From: Vibrio genomosp. F10 str. ZF-129
Lineage (GTDB): Bacteria; Pseudomonadota; Gammaproteobacteria; Enterobacterales; Vibrionaceae
Reading direction: 5' to 3'
Assembly: GCF_000287055.2 (NCBI RefSeq)
Contig: NZ_AJYQ02000038.1
Coordinates: 1-64,000 of the forward strand
Length of the DNA: 64,000 nucleotides
The notes below the pieces were generated by a model. The model was given only the letters and a program-made list of their open reading frames with translations. It was not told where the DNA came from and ran no database searches. This document shows, piece by piece, positions 28,225 to 38,664 of the stretch. Every line of letters starts with the position of its first letter. Within the stretch, counting starts at the first letter, position 1. The position numbers were made by a program, and so were the translations under genes.

Positions 28225-28920
28225 ATGAACGACCAACAAGTGATCGTTGCGCTTGATTATGACAAGCAAACAGATGCGTTAGCCTTTGTCGATAAAATTG
28301 ATCCAGCATCTTGTCGCCTTAAAGTAGGCAAAGAAATGTTCACTTTATTTGGCCCAGACTTTGTGCGCGAGTTGCATAAACGTGGCTTCTCTGTATTTTT
28401 GGATTTGAAGTTCCACGACATTCCCAACACCTGTTCGAAAGCAGTAAGAGCTGCGGCTGAATTGGGCGTTTGGATGGTCAATGTTCATGCGAGCGGCGGT
28501 GAGAGAATGATGACAGCCTCGCGTGAAATCCTAGAGCCTTACGGGAAAGATCGTCCATTGCTGATTGGCGTAACCGTTTTGACCAGCATGGAGCAAGCTG
28601 ATTTATCCGGAATCGGTTTAAATATAACGCCACAAGAGCAGGTTATTCGATTAGCTACGCTAACGAAGAATTCGGGGCTCGACGGTGTGGTATGTTCAGC
28701 TCAAGAGGCCTCCTTGCTGAAAGAAGAGCTTGGTCAATCCTTTAAGTTAGTAACACCAGGTATTAGACCTGTAGGAGCCTCTGTGGGTGATCAGAAGCGA
28801 ATTATGACACCTGTCGATGCCATTGAGGCTGGTTCGGATTATCTTGTTATTGGAAGACCGATTACTCAAGCGCCGGCCCCTGCACTCGTGCTGACTGAAA
28901 TTAACAAAACTCTAGTGTAA
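28225..28920 (+). CDS. pyrF: orotidine 5'-phosphate decarboxylase
   Basis: PyrF (231 aa) converts OMP to UMP, the last step of de novo pyrimidine synthesis. The catalytic Lys-Asp network appears in [12 protein letters not shown], and phosphate-binding motifs VTPGIRP and YLVIGRPIT are present. The ATG at 28225 follows AGGAG at proper spacing; an in-frame TTG 15 bases earlier would swallow that site. It is separated from lapB by a terminator. Confidence 0.97.
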   Translation: MNDQQVIVALDYDKQTDALAFVDKIDPASCRLKVGKEMFTLFGPDFVRELHKRGFSVFLDLKFHDIPNTCSKAVRAAAELGVWMVNVHASGGERMMTASREILEPYGKDRPLLIGVTVLTSMEQADLSGIGLNITPQEQVIRLATLTKNSGLDGVVCSAQEASLLKEELGQSFKLVTPGIRPVGASVGDQKRIMTPVDAIEAGSDYLVIGRPITQAPAPALVLTEINKTLV

Positions 28921-28951
28921 GTCGTCGAGTGTGTTATCGAGATGACAATCA

Positions 28952-28973
28952 GGCTGCATAATGCGGCCTTTTT
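28952..28973 (+). terminator. pyrF terminator
   Basis: GGCTGCAT/ATGCGGCC stem (one G-U pair) followed by five Ts. Confidence 0.65.
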
Positions 28974-28995
28974 ACTGGATAAAAACATCATGTAC

Positions 28996-29026
28996 AAAAA
29001 AGTCGCATCATAATGCGACTTTTTTG
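28996..29026. terminator. bidirectional terminator between pyrF and the minus-strand gene
   Basis: An A-run, AGTCGCAT, a 4-base loop, ATGCGACT and a T-run; symmetrical, so it can stop transcription from both sides. Confidence 0.8.
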
Positions 29027-29083
29027 AACTCATTTAAAAATGTAATTGCTGTAAACGTACTTGCTTTGAACGTAATAGCTTGA

Positions 29084-29857
29084 TTACCATTTTTTCTTCT
29101 GGCCAAACAGAGCTTCCATATCGTCTTCTTTTTCTCTTTCTTCGATACCTTGTAAATCTTCCGCATTTTTGTTTTGTCGTTTCTGTTCGAGATCGTTAAA
29201 CATACCTTCTAGCTTTTCTCTAGCTTGGTTTGAGTAGGCATCATTTTTCGAGCTTAAGGCATCAATCCCTTTTTTCAAGAGTTGCAGTGCTGTTCCTGGC
29301 TGGCCACGAACTATCGAGTCGTTAGCTCGCTTAATCACATTCTCGATATTAATTCTGACTTGAATGGTTTCTAGTCGTGCATTCTCTGCAACAAAAGCTT
29401 GCGTTTCAAAACGCCCTTTGTTGTGTTCACTACGCACGGTATCTCGTAGTCTTTTCACTAACTTCAGCATGACTATGGCTTGTTTGTCACTGCTTGGTAC
29501 CTTAAATGTTGTACTGTCACCACCTTGATAATTTTCTTTCAATTGAGTGATTTGCTGCTTCATGTTTTCAAGCCGTTGAGCAAGCTGTTTATTTTTAGGA
29601 TCTAACTCTAACATGTTTTGAAGTGAGTCAAGAATTCGATTATTCAAGCAGACCAAAAGGTCTTTACTGAAAGGTATATGGTGTGCATTACCAATGAGAT
29701 CTTCCGTCGCATCAATGATCGCAATATAACGAGCCGATTCTTGTTTCTTGGCGGTTTCTACTTTGACCTTGTATTGCAACATGATGTTATAACCAAGAAC
29801 CAATACCAATAAGACAGCTACGAGAGCAATAATTAATCCAATATTCATAAATTCCAT
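29084..29857 (-). CDS. membrane-anchored coiled-coil protein of unknown function
   Basis: A 257-residue protein with one N-terminal membrane segment (about 4-24, LIIALVAVLLVLVLGYNIML) and a long, charged, mostly helical cytoplasmic part. Coiled-coil-like stretches occur near 85-110 and 205-245, and the C-terminus is very acidic then basic (EEREKEDDMEALFGQKKKW). No enzyme motif is visible. A homologue lies between pyrF and cysB in V. cholerae as I recall, so it seems conserved in vibrios. Two starts are possible (29857 or 29848, MNIGL); the second has a GGA just before it. I do not assign a function. Confidence 0.8.
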   Translation of the reverse strand: MEFMNIGLIIALVAVLLVLVLGYNIMLQYKVKVETAKKQESARYIAIIDATEDLIGNAHHIPFSKDLLVCLNNRILDSLQNMLELDPKNKQLAQRLENMKQQITQLKENYQGGDSTTFKVPSSDKQAIVMLKLVKRLRDTVRSEHNKGRFETQAFVAENARLETIQVRINIENVIKRANDSIVRGQPGTALQLLKKGIDALSSKNDAYSNQAREKLEGMFNDLEQKRQNKNAEDLQGIEEREKEDDMEALFGQKKKW

Positions 29858-30092
29858 ATCTTTGTGTTTTGGATGGTTAGCTTTTTAGGATACACCATCT
29901 GGATAACATTCGGCACCACAATGTCGAGCTTTTTATTATCACTGTTTGTCATTTTATTATTAACCAAAAGTTTGAATTAGCACAGTAATATGAGTGTTAG
30001 CCTGCAAAAATCGTTATTGTGCACTGCGGCAGGGGAATCAACAGTATCCATGCTTCAATTTTTCTATCAATTATACGTCATTAACGTTATAA

Positions 30093-31127
<1,035 letters not shown>

Positions 31128-31181
31128 TCTCTTTCTAATAGATAGACTTCCCCTTACACTGTATTGAGATAAGAGAAAGTC

Positions 31182-32375
31182 ATGAACAACACTTTTCATA
31201 TACTTGACCAGTTTCTGTGTTCGAACGAACCTTTTTGGCGATTTGAACCTTTCCACCAAAGCTTTGATGAGCCGTACCCTTGGTGCGAATCTCATCCTGG
31301 TCTGTCTGCTTGGCTAGATAGCCTCACCATAGAGCAGATAGAGCACTTTAAGCTTTCACCAAACAGTCTAGCTGAGCCGCTTTATTCTTATTTTCCTGCA
31401 TTAAGAGAGGTGAATAAACGCATTGACTTACCACTCAATAGTGAGCAGGCAATAGCGGTAGAGCCCCATTTATATAACGGCATTCCAGGTAGGAAACTGA
31501 ATCAAATACTGTCAATGGGGTATGCGTCGGCGAAATTGCACAAAGGCAGTGAGTGGTTGGAGTGGTGCTCAGGTAAAGGCTATTTAGGACGGATTTTGGC
31601 CTCGACAACAGGGGAGAAAGTCACCAGTTTTGAATTTCAACAATCACTTTGTCTCGCAGGGCAGGAATGTGCTGATCATTTAGAACTTCCTATGACATTT
31701 GTTCAAGGCGATGCGTTAACTGATGAGTCTTTAGCTTATATTAATTCCAATCAACATGCTGTTGCTCTCCATGCTTGTGGGGATTTACACGTCAGCCTTC
31801 TTAGTAAGGCAGCAGCAATGAATTTGCCAGCGGTGACGATTTCTCCTTGTTGCTATCACTTAATTGGTTCAGATCGATATCAGCCAATGTCACAGTTGGC
31901 ACAATCCTCTCCATTGGCGCTTAATAAGCAAGAGTTACGTATCCCTTTGCTTGAAACGGTGACGGGCGGAGAAAGAGTTAAGCGGCATCGCTTTCTCGAA
32001 ATGTCTTACCGTTTGAGCTTTGATGTGATGTTACGTGAACTTAAGCTGACAACTACTTATATACCAATACCGAGTGTTAAAAAATCACAACTCTCTCTAG
32101 GCTTTGAAGCATTTTGTTACTGGGCTGCGAGTCAAAAGAGCATTGAACTGCCTAATGTTGATTTCAATCGCTTTTTGGAGCTCGGAATACAACGTTTTTG
32201 GCACATGGAGCGTTTGAGTTTGGTTCAACAAGCATTTCGGCGTCCATTAGAGTTATGGCTTGTGCTTGATAAAGCTCTATTTCTAGAACAGCATGGCTAT
32301 CAGGTAACGCTCTCTCAATTTTGTTCACGCGAAACGACCCCCAGGAATATCCTACTGCATGCCTATCGAGACTAA
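31182..32375 (+). CDS. SAM-dependent methyltransferase (METTL25/GSTCD-like)
   Basis: This 397-residue protein has a methyltransferase core in its middle. The SAM-binding loop is WLEWCSGKGYLGRILA (near 124-139), followed by HACGDLHVSLL and the distinctive cysteine motif SPCCYHLIG. These match the Methyltransf_32 family (GSTCD/METTL25/RRNAD1 type), in which CCY follows the acidic strand. The substrate is unknown; related eukaryotic proteins act on rRNA or protein. It follows cysB by 54 bases in the same direction, a linkage I recall from V. cholerae. Confidence 0.75.
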   Translation: MNNTFHILDQFLCSNEPFWRFEPFHQSFDEPYPWCESHPGLSAWLDSLTIEQIEHFKLSPNSLAEPLYSYFPALREVNKRIDLPLNSEQAIAVEPHLYNGIPGRKLNQILSMGYASAKLHKGSEWLEWCSGKGYLGRILASTTGEKVTSFEFQQSLCLAGQECADHLELPMTFVQGDALTDESLAYINSNQHAVALHACGDLHVSLLSKAAAMNLPAVTISPCCYHLIGSDRYQPMSQLAQSSPLALNKQELRIPLLETVTGGERVKRHRFLEMSYRLSFDVMLRELKLTTTYIPIPSVKKSQLSLGFEAFCYWAASQKSIELPNVDFNRFLELGIQRFWHMERLSLVQQAFRRPLELWLVLDKALFLEQHGYQVTLSQFCSRETTPRNILLHAYRD

Positions 32376-32534
32376 TCTGTCCTTATGTCTCTTTTTTGTT
32401 GATTTATTGTTAATGCGTTCTTCCCTTTGTTTTAAGTAACTGGTACTAATATTGAGTGTGTACGATAAATGCACAACAACAATAATAACCCAACACAACA
32501 TTGACTACTAAGTTGCTTAAATCAAGGAGTTAAG

Positions 32535-33500
32535 ATGAAGGCAAGTAAAATTCTAGCGACGGCTATCATTGCAAGTACAGCGTTACTTTCATCAGCCAGT
32601 ATCATGGCAAAAACAGCTAAAGTTGCAGTATCACAGATTGTCGAACACCCAGCATTAGATGCTACCCGCCAAGGATTATTAGATGGCTTAAAAGCAAAAG
32701 GCTATGAAGAAGGAAAAAATTTAGAGTTTGATTATAAAACTGCGCAAGGTAATCCAGCTATAGCCGTGCAAATAGCAAGGCAGTTTATAGGCGAAAATCC
32801 AGATGTCTTAGTCGGTATTGCCACACCTACCGCTCAAGCGCTGGTCGCCGCGACGCGAAATATTCCTATCGTATTTACGGCTGTGACCGACCCAGTTGGT
32901 GCAAAGTTGGTTAAAACGCTTGAAAAACCAGGAAAAAATGTTACTGGCCTTTCTGATCTGTCACCGATCAATCAACATGTAGAGCTGATCAAAGAAATCT
33001 TACCAGAAGCAAAATCCATTGGCGTTGTTTATAACCCTGGTGAAGCGAACGCCGTAACATTAGTTGAGTTACTTAAAGAGAGCGCGAAAGCACAAGGGTT
33101 AGAGGTTATTGAGGCGACTGCACTAAAAAGTGCTGATGTTCAGTCTGCGACTCAAGCGATCGCTGCAAAATCTGATGTTCTCTACGCACCAACAGATAAT
33201 ACCGTTGCAAGTGCAATTGAAGGGATGATTCTTGCTGCTAATCAAGCAAAAACACCAGTATTAGGTGGAGCGACCTCTTACGTAGAGAAAGGTGCAATAG
33301 CAAGCTTGGGTTTTGATTACTATCAAGTGGGTTACCAGACTGCGGATTACGTAGTTGCAATTTTGGAAGGAAGCAAGCCTGGTGATCTTGATGTGAAAAT
33401 AGCAAAAGGTTCCGATTTAGTCGTGAATCCCGCGGCGGCCAAAAAGATCGGCATAGCGATTCCACAGTCAGTACTTGACCGCGCAACAAGCGTAAAATAA
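32535..33500 (+). CDS. ABC transporter substrate-binding protein (TrpX-like family)
   Basis: This periplasmic binding protein (321 aa) of the ABC_sub_bind family (PF04392) has a signal peptide (about 1-26, cut near SIMA-KT). Family features include VAVSQIVEHPALDATRQGLL, PDVLVGIATPTAQAL and VFTAVTDPVGAKLV. Streptococcal relatives (TrpX) take up tryptophan, but others in the family take up different compounds, so the substrate is open. The permease and ATPase follow. No TrpR or TyrR site could be read with confidence upstream. Confidence 0.85.
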   Translation: MKASKILATAIIASTALLSSASIMAKTAKVAVSQIVEHPALDATRQGLLDGLKAKGYEEGKNLEFDYKTAQGNPAIAVQIARQFIGENPDVLVGIATPTAQALVAATRNIPIVFTAVTDPVGAKLVKTLEKPGKNVTGLSDLSPINQHVELIKEILPEAKSIGVVYNPGEANAVTLVELLKESAKAQGLEVIEATALKSADVQSATQAIAAKSDVLYAPTDNTVASAIEGMILAANQAKTPVLGGATSYVEKGAIASLGFDYYQVGYQTADYVVAILEGSKPGDLDVKIAKGSDLVVNPAAAKKIGIAIPQSVLDRATSVK

Positions 33501-33556
33501 CTCTGTGATACAGCCAGTAATCGGATTACTGGCTTAGCAGTACAAAGGGAGTTGTT

Positions 33557-34531
33557 ATGTCTGCTTTTGCTTTTTTTGGGGCCCTAGAGATCGGGCTTTT
33601 GTACGGTCTTGTGGCGTTAGGTGTTTACCTAACTTTCAGAGTTCTTGATTTTCCAGACCTTAGTGTCGATGGTAGTTTCCCAATGGGAGCCGCAGTTGCA
33701 GCGACGGCTATCGTTGCTGGAATAAACCCTTGGCTTGCCACTGCAATGGCGATTGTCGCTGGTGCGGCAACAGGGTGGGTCACTGCTTTTCTAGCCGTTC
33801 GATGCGGTATTCTTCATTTACTTGCTTCCATCTTGACGATGATTGCTGCTTTTTCGATTAACATTCGAATCATGGGCCGTCCTAACATGTCTTTACTGGG
33901 AGAAGATACCATTCTCACGCCGTTTGAAGCGCTTGGCGATTCACTCTACATCCGCCCATTAGTTGTTGGTTTGCTTGTTCTTATCTCCGCTTGGGGAGTG
34001 GTAAGGCTATTAAACAGTGATTTTGGCCTTGGATTGAGAGCAACAGGGGTGAACTCGCGAATGGTCTCGGCGCAGGGCGGTAGCACGTCCTTTTACACCT
34101 ATTTCGGGTTGGCTTTGTCTAACGGCTTTGTTGGCTTCTCTGGCGCTTTGTTTGCGCAAACGAATAGCTTTGCTGATGTCACCTCGGGTGTTGGTACCAT
34201 CGTTGTTGGCTTAGCCGCCGTTATTTTGGGACAAACGTTAATCCCTGGGCGAAAAATTTGGGTTGCCGTGATCGCAGTCATTGTCGGCTCGGTGTTATAT
34301 CGTTTGGCTGTTGCCTTTGCGTTAAGTAGTGGAATGTTTGGATTGCAGGCTTCGGATCTGAACTTAGTCACGGCAGTTCTTGTCGCCATAGCCCTCATTG
34401 CGCCTAAAATAAAAGGGAACATGAAGTCAAAAAAGCCGAGTAAACCTGCAGGGAGTCAGGTGAGCATGAATTCTAAAGTTAATCCGAAGCAAAACTCTCA
34501 AACGGACAGTGAGTCAGGAGAAGCAGTATGA
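33557..34531 (+). CDS. ABC transporter permease (TrpY-like family)
   Basis: This inner-membrane permease (324 aa) of the BPD_transp_2 type has about eight to nine membrane segments in residues 1-290. The motif LTFRVLDFPDLSVDGSFPMG near the start is typical of the transporters that pair with PF04392 binding proteins. An unusual hydrophilic tail of about 35 residues (from MKSKKPSKPAG on, rich in Lys, Ser, Gln and Asn) follows the last segment; it is longer than usual. The gene overlaps the ATPase start by 4 bases (ATGA). Confidence 0.85.
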   Translation: MSAFAFFGALEIGLLYGLVALGVYLTFRVLDFPDLSVDGSFPMGAAVAATAIVAGINPWLATAMAIVAGAATGWVTAFLAVRCGILHLLASILTMIAAFSINIRIMGRPNMSLLGEDTILTPFEALGDSLYIRPLVVGLLVLISAWGVVRLLNSDFGLGLRATGVNSRMVSAQGGSTSFYTYFGLALSNGFVGFSGALFAQTNSFADVTSGVGTIVVGLAAVILGQTLIPGRKIWVAVIAVIVGSVLYRLAVAFALSSGMFGLQASDLNLVTAVLVAIALIAPKIKGNMKSKKPSKPAGSQVSMNSKVNPKQNSQTDSESGEAV

Positions 34532-35322
34532 TTCGGTTAGAAGACATTCAAGTGACATTTAACCCAGGAACAATATTGGAAAACCGAGCACTGAGAGGCG
34601 TTAACTTAGAGGTCCCTGAACACCAATTTTTAACGGTTATTGGTTCTAATGGGGCAGGGAAGTCAACCTTACTCGGTGCTGTGACTGGCGAGACACCTAT
34701 GGTCGGTGGTCGGGTCATTATCGATGAGCTTGATGTGACGAAAAAAACGGTGGATCAAAGAGCAAAGCAATGTGCTCGTGTATTCCAAGATCCACTCGCG
34801 GGGACATGTGCTGATTTAACCATTGAAGAAAATATGGCACTGGCGTATATGCGTGGTAAGAGACGAGGATGGAATTTGTCGTTGTCTTCGAACCGGCGAA
34901 AGCTTTTTCAAGAGCGCATTAGCATTCTTGGGCTTGGTCTTGAAGATCGCTTGAGTGATCACATTGGGTTATTGTCTGGGGGGCAACGTCAGGCGGTAAG
35001 CTTGGTAATGGCAACACTGTCAGACAGTAAGTTGCTACTATTAGATGAACATACCGCAGCACTGGATCCTCGTATGGCGGCTTTTGTCATCGATTTAACT
35101 AAAACCATTGTTCGAGAGTTTAATCTGACCGTTATGATGGTGACTCATTCGATGAAAGATGCCCTAGCCTGCGGAGATCGAACTGTTATGCTGCACCAAG
35201 GTGAGATAGTATTGGATGTTTCAGGCGAACAGCGTGCTAATATGAAAGTACCTGATTTACTAGAGATGTTTAGTAAAGTCCGTGGTGAAGAGCTCGCTGA
35301 TGACAGCTTATTGTTGAACTAA
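34528..35322 (+). CDS. ABC transporter ATPase (TrpZ-like family)
   Basis: The cytoplasmic ATPase (264 aa) of the importer shows Walker A GSNGAGKST (near 39-47), the signature LSGGQRQAVSL and Walker B LLLLDEHTAALDP; the Glu of the Walker B carries the catalysis, and the usual Pro after it is replaced by His. The switch histidine is in MVTHSMKDA. It is translationally coupled to the permease. A strong terminator lies 40 bases after it, ending the three-gene operon. Confidence 0.88.
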   Translation: MIRLEDIQVTFNPGTILENRALRGVNLEVPEHQFLTVIGSNGAGKSTLLGAVTGETPMVGGRVIIDELDVTKKTVDQRAKQCARVFQDPLAGTCADLTIEENMALAYMRGKRRGWNLSLSSNRRKLFQERISILGLGLEDRLSDHIGLLSGGQRQAVSLVMATLSDSKLLLLDEHTAALDPRMAAFVIDLTKTIVREFNLTVMMVTHSMKDALACGDRTVMLHQGEIVLDVSGEQRANMKVPDLLEMFSKVRGEELADDSLLLN

Positions 35323-35362
35323 TGCTTGATTCTTGACTCTGATAAAAACACGACAATATGAT

Positions 35363-35402
35363 GAGCCCATTATCGAGACATTTCTCAATGGGCTCTTTTT
35401 CT
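35363..35402 (+). terminator. terminator of the ABC operon
   Basis: GAGCCCATT/AATGGGCTC with an inner GAGA/TCTC stem, then TTTTTCTTT. It lies before the start I chose for the GGDEF gene, and excludes a longer reading from a TTG at 35333. Confidence 0.82.
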
Positions 35403-35410
35403 TTCATGTA

Positions 35411-36883
35411 ATGAGCTATTTAATGAAGTCAAATCGACATTTTAGTTTGAAGTTTGCAATTTTAATGCCTCTGGTGGTATCGGTAGTATTGATGAGCTTA
35501 GTGGTTAAGAGCCATTACGACTTTGTGGATAATAACATTTCGGCTGAATACGAACGTCTTAAAAGAGCGATGTTGCGTTCAACAAAAGTATTAACCGCTC
35601 TCGACTACAACTTTACGAATTACTTTCAAACGGGGGGGCTCATACTGCTCGAGCACAATAGGCAGGTTGTTGAAGATTTATGTCAGATCTGGCCGATAGA
35701 GTCATTGCTCCGTGCCCAGGGTAAGTCTCACATGATGTCTGCGGTTGACATCACCTATATGTTGGTGGGTGATAAATCGATTTGTAATGCAGACAGTGAA
35801 TTATACGAACGTATTTCTAGCCAAGTTTCTCTAGCTCCCGCTCTTTCATTCATGCATGATCTTGATGAATTTATACTAGGTATCCACTATTTTGACAAAG
35901 AGGGTTACGTTTTCTCTTCCCCAGATACCATGGCTCGAAACGTCACTAAAGAGTTCTTGGATACGATACAAACACGTCCCTATTGGCTAGAAACGGCAAA
36001 GAATAACGATAAGATCACGGTGTTAGGCCCCCTTAACTCGGTTATTTTAAATAAACATGTTATGGGTTTAACGGTTCCAGTGTATTCAGAGGAAATATTC
36101 GAGGGCATTATTTCCTTGGACATTGATGTAGACCTGCTACTTGAGACTGGAGACAAACTTATCGGTGAGATCCGAATATTCAACACCGACCTAAATAGCG
36201 TTCCCAACCATGCATTCAGATTACGAAATATCGAATACGAAGGTATTGTTTTTAACCACGTCATTTTTTACGACTCTAACCTCATCGATGAAGCTAAATT
36301 CTTTATAGTTCACGAAAAATTCAGTTTGCTGGGGATTTTGCTGATTCACATATTTTTAGTTCTGACATTACTTTACGTTAACATTAATGTAGAGCGCACT
36401 CATTTTAAGGGTCTAGCAGAACGTGATCCTATGACCGGTTTACTGAATCGTCGTGGGTTTGATGTTTTTTTGAGTCGCAGAAGGGCTGAAAGAATGTTTG
36501 CGTTGGCTATTTTCGATATCGATGATTTTAAGCGAGTGAACGATAAATATGGTCATGATGTAGGAGACGATGTTATCTGTTACATGGCGAACCAGTTAGA
36601 TAAAAACATTCGTAGCAATGACGCCGCTGCTCGTTTCGGTGGCGAAGAGTTTGTGGTTTATATTGAAGGAAACGATGAAAAACAACTGAGAAAGGCCTTG
36701 GACAGGGTGACCTTGGCGATTACTCAACATTCAAAACAAGCCGTTAAAACTGGCTTTACGGTGTCCGGTGGGGTTGAGATAGTAACGCCAAGTTTTAATA
36801 TCGATTTTCCGCAGCTGATTAAGAACGCCGATGAAAAGCTCTATAAAGCGAAAACATCTGGTAAGAATCAACTTGTTTATTAG
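35411..36883 (+). CDS. diguanylate cyclase (CACHE-like sensor, GGDEF)
   Basis: This is a membrane-bound enzyme predicted to make c-di-GMP from GTP (490 aa). One membrane segment near 13-33 and a second near 298-318 bracket a periplasmic sensor with CACHE-like features (HYFDKEGYVFSSPD, TRPYWLETA). The cytoplasmic GGDEF domain is complete: DPMTGLLNRRGFD, IDDFKRVNDKYGHDVGD, the active site GGEEF at 410-414, and the inhibitory-site RxxD (RSND, 401-404) five residues before it. The start may be 35411 or 35423; neither has a good ribosome-binding site. It converges on dusC with only 8 bases between stops. Confidence 0.88.
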   Translation: MSYLMKSNRHFSLKFAILMPLVVSVVLMSLVVKSHYDFVDNNISAEYERLKRAMLRSTKVLTALDYNFTNYFQTGGLILLEHNRQVVEDLCQIWPIESLLRAQGKSHMMSAVDITYMLVGDKSICNADSELYERISSQVSLAPALSFMHDLDEFILGIHYFDKEGYVFSSPDTMARNVTKEFLDTIQTRPYWLETAKNNDKITVLGPLNSVILNKHVMGLTVPVYSEEIFEGIISLDIDVDLLLETGDKLIGEIRIFNTDLNSVPNHAFRLRNIEYEGIVFNHVIFYDSNLIDEAKFFIVHEKFSLLGILLIHIFLVLTLLYVNINVERTHFKGLAERDPMTGLLNRRGFDVFLSRRRAERMFALAIFDIDDFKRVNDKYGHDVGDDVICYMANQLDKNIRSNDAAARFGGEEFVVYIEGNDEKQLRKALDRVTLAITQHSKQAVKTGFTVSGGVEIVTPSFNIDFPQLIKNADEKLYKAKTSGKNQLVY

Positions 36884-36891
36884 GGCGTTTA

Positions 36892-37842
36892 TTAGAGCGC
36901 CTGTTGGGCTTGATATAATTTGATATGTTCGACAATCGGTTGTGCTGTTTTGAACGTTCTTATCTCTCGAAAAAGATCATTGGCTTGAGGGTATTGTTGC
37001 TTTAAATAAGCAAACCATTGTTTGACCCGGTTCGGGTAGTACATTCCCTTATCTCCAGCCATTTCATATTTGGAATAGGCCAGTAATAGTTCAACCACAT
37101 CAGCCCATGGCATTGGTTTGTGATTGTGTTTAACCACATTACCAAGATTAGGGACATTAAATGCGCCCCGGCAGACCATCAAAGAATCGACTCCGGTTGT
37201 TTCGATACAACGTTGGCCGTCTTCGTAGTTCCAAATTTCTCCGTTTGCAATAAGAGGAATAGAAGAACTCTTACGGATTTCGTTTATGTAATCCCACTTG
37301 ATTTCACTGGCTTTGTAGCCGCCTGACTTGGTTCTAGCGTGAACCGTTAATTCGTTGGCACCCGCTTTTTCAATCTCTTCCACTATATGGAAACAATCAT
37401 CGGGATTTTCCCAACCAAGACGGATCTTTGCTGAAACGGGAATATGGTCTGAAACCGCTTCTCGACAAGCCTGAACTACATCATGGATTAACTCTGGGTG
37501 TTGTAGTAATGCCGCGCCGCCTCTGCTTTTATTGACAAGTCGGGCAGGACAACCAAAATTCAAATCAATCCCTTTGGCTCCCAATTTTTCAGCTTGAATC
37601 GCGTTTTTTGCCATCCATTTAGGGTGTTGACCGAGTAGCTGAATATGCACAGGAACACCTGATTTTGTTTGAGATCCTGTCAACAATTCAGGGCACAGAC
37701 GGTGGAATACATGTTCAGGAAGCTCTTGATCACTCACTCGAACAAATTCAGTGACACAAAGGTCATAATCATTGATATCGGTGAGAATTTCTCGCATTAA
37801 GTGATCTAAAACGCCCTCCATAGGGCCTAAAATGACACGCAT
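36892..37842 (-). CDS. dusC: tRNA-dihydrouridine(16) synthase DusC
   Basis: This flavoenzyme (316 aa; E. coli 315) reduces U16 in tRNA to dihydrouridine using FMN and NADPH. The start MRVILGPMEGVLDHLMRE is DusC-specific. The catalytic Cys98 lies in DLNFGCPARLVNKSRGGAAL, and FMN-binding KIRLGW and VHARTKSGGY follow. The C-terminal helical domain (about 240-316) is the tRNA-recognition part. It is transcribed away from the SEC-C gene. Confidence 0.95.
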   Translation of the reverse strand: MRVILGPMEGVLDHLMREILTDINDYDLCVTEFVRVSDQELPEHVFHRLCPELLTGSQTKSGVPVHIQLLGQHPKWMAKNAIQAEKLGAKGIDLNFGCPARLVNKSRGGAALLQHPELIHDVVQACREAVSDHIPVSAKIRLGWENPDDCFHIVEEIEKAGANELTVHARTKSGGYKASEIKWDYINEIRKSSSIPLIANGEIWNYEDGQRCIETTGVDSLMVCRGAFNVPNLGNVVKHNHKPMPWADVVELLLAYSKYEMAGDKGMYYPNRVKQWFAYLKQQYPQANDLFREIRTFKTAQPIVEHIKLYQAQQAL

Positions 37843-37980
37843 GTATGTATCGCCTTTTGCGGTGGTTAGCGGTAGAAGAGTATTTTGGCAGCGCGATTGT
37901 AGAGGCTCACGATAAGATTGTCACTAACACCTTGCTTCAGGCTATAATAATCGCTGTTTTTCTTTAGATTTTAAAATGAC

Positions 37981-38595
37981 ATGACTTACCAGCTTATCAA
38001 CTTAGATACTTTAACGAGCGATGTTTCCGCCGAAACTATCGAAGGCGCTATTTTGGCGGCCAATTTTTCCGTTAAGCCGATCGCCCCAGAAGCATGGGTG
38101 GACCGAATTTTTTCAGATGCATCGCCACGTCACATAAGCCTGGTAACGGAACAGATTCATGCGCAGTTTAATCGATTGCAACGAAATGAATATGAAGCCT
38201 CTGCATTATTAGAGGTTGAACACACTCACGATAAGTTGGTTGAATTTGCCAGTGGCTTTATGACCGTTTGGGCCGTTGTTGAACCTCAATGGCATGAAAT
38301 ACAGCTAAACGATGGTTCGATGCGCATGCTTCAGGCCTTGTTGACTCTATTTATGTTGTCAATTGACGAGGAGCAGACACAACAGCAGATGAAAAATGCT
38401 GGTATTGAAACACCCCCGACATTATCAGATTTTATTGGTCAGCTTGACCTTATGGTGAGTGAAGTCGCACTTGCGGCTGACGAAGCTATGGTCGGTGGCA
38501 AAAGTCAAAGTGTCAATCCGTACAGAGGTATTGGCCGCAATGATCCTTGTCCGTGTTCTAGTGGTAAAAAATTCAAACAATGCTGTGGTCAATAA
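37981..38595 (+). CDS. SEC-C motif protein (YecA/UPF0149-like)
   Basis: A 204-residue protein with a helical N-terminal part resembling the UPF0149 (YgfB/YecA) fold (FASGFMTVWAVVEPQWHEI) and a C-terminal SEC-C zinc motif, GRNDPCPCSSGKKFKQCCG. SEC-C is the zinc motif also found at the end of SecA. In E. coli YecA binds SecA and ribosomes; whether this protein does so is not known. It lies between dusC and lolA. Confidence 0.8.
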   Translation: MTYQLINLDTLTSDVSAETIEGAILAANFSVKPIAPEAWVDRIFSDASPRHISLVTEQIHAQFNRLQRNEYEASALLEVEHTHDKLVEFASGFMTVWAVVEPQWHEIQLNDGSMRMLQALLTLFMLSIDEEQTQQQMKNAGIETPPTLSDFIGQLDLMVSEVALAADEAMVGGKSQSVNPYRGIGRNDPCPCSSGKKFKQCCGQ

Positions 38596-38664
38596 GGCTT
38601 TAGACAAATTAACCCGATGCATAAAACAAGAATGTTTTTGCTGAAACAATCAGGAGTATATTAA

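Noticed and set aside
32400..32534. TrpR- or TyrR-like site before the TrpX-like operon
   Set aside because: GTAC and TGTTAA fragments are present but match neither consensus well enough.
35333..35410. Extension of the diguanylate cyclase from a TTG start
   Set aside because: It would place the terminator of the ABC operon inside the coding region.
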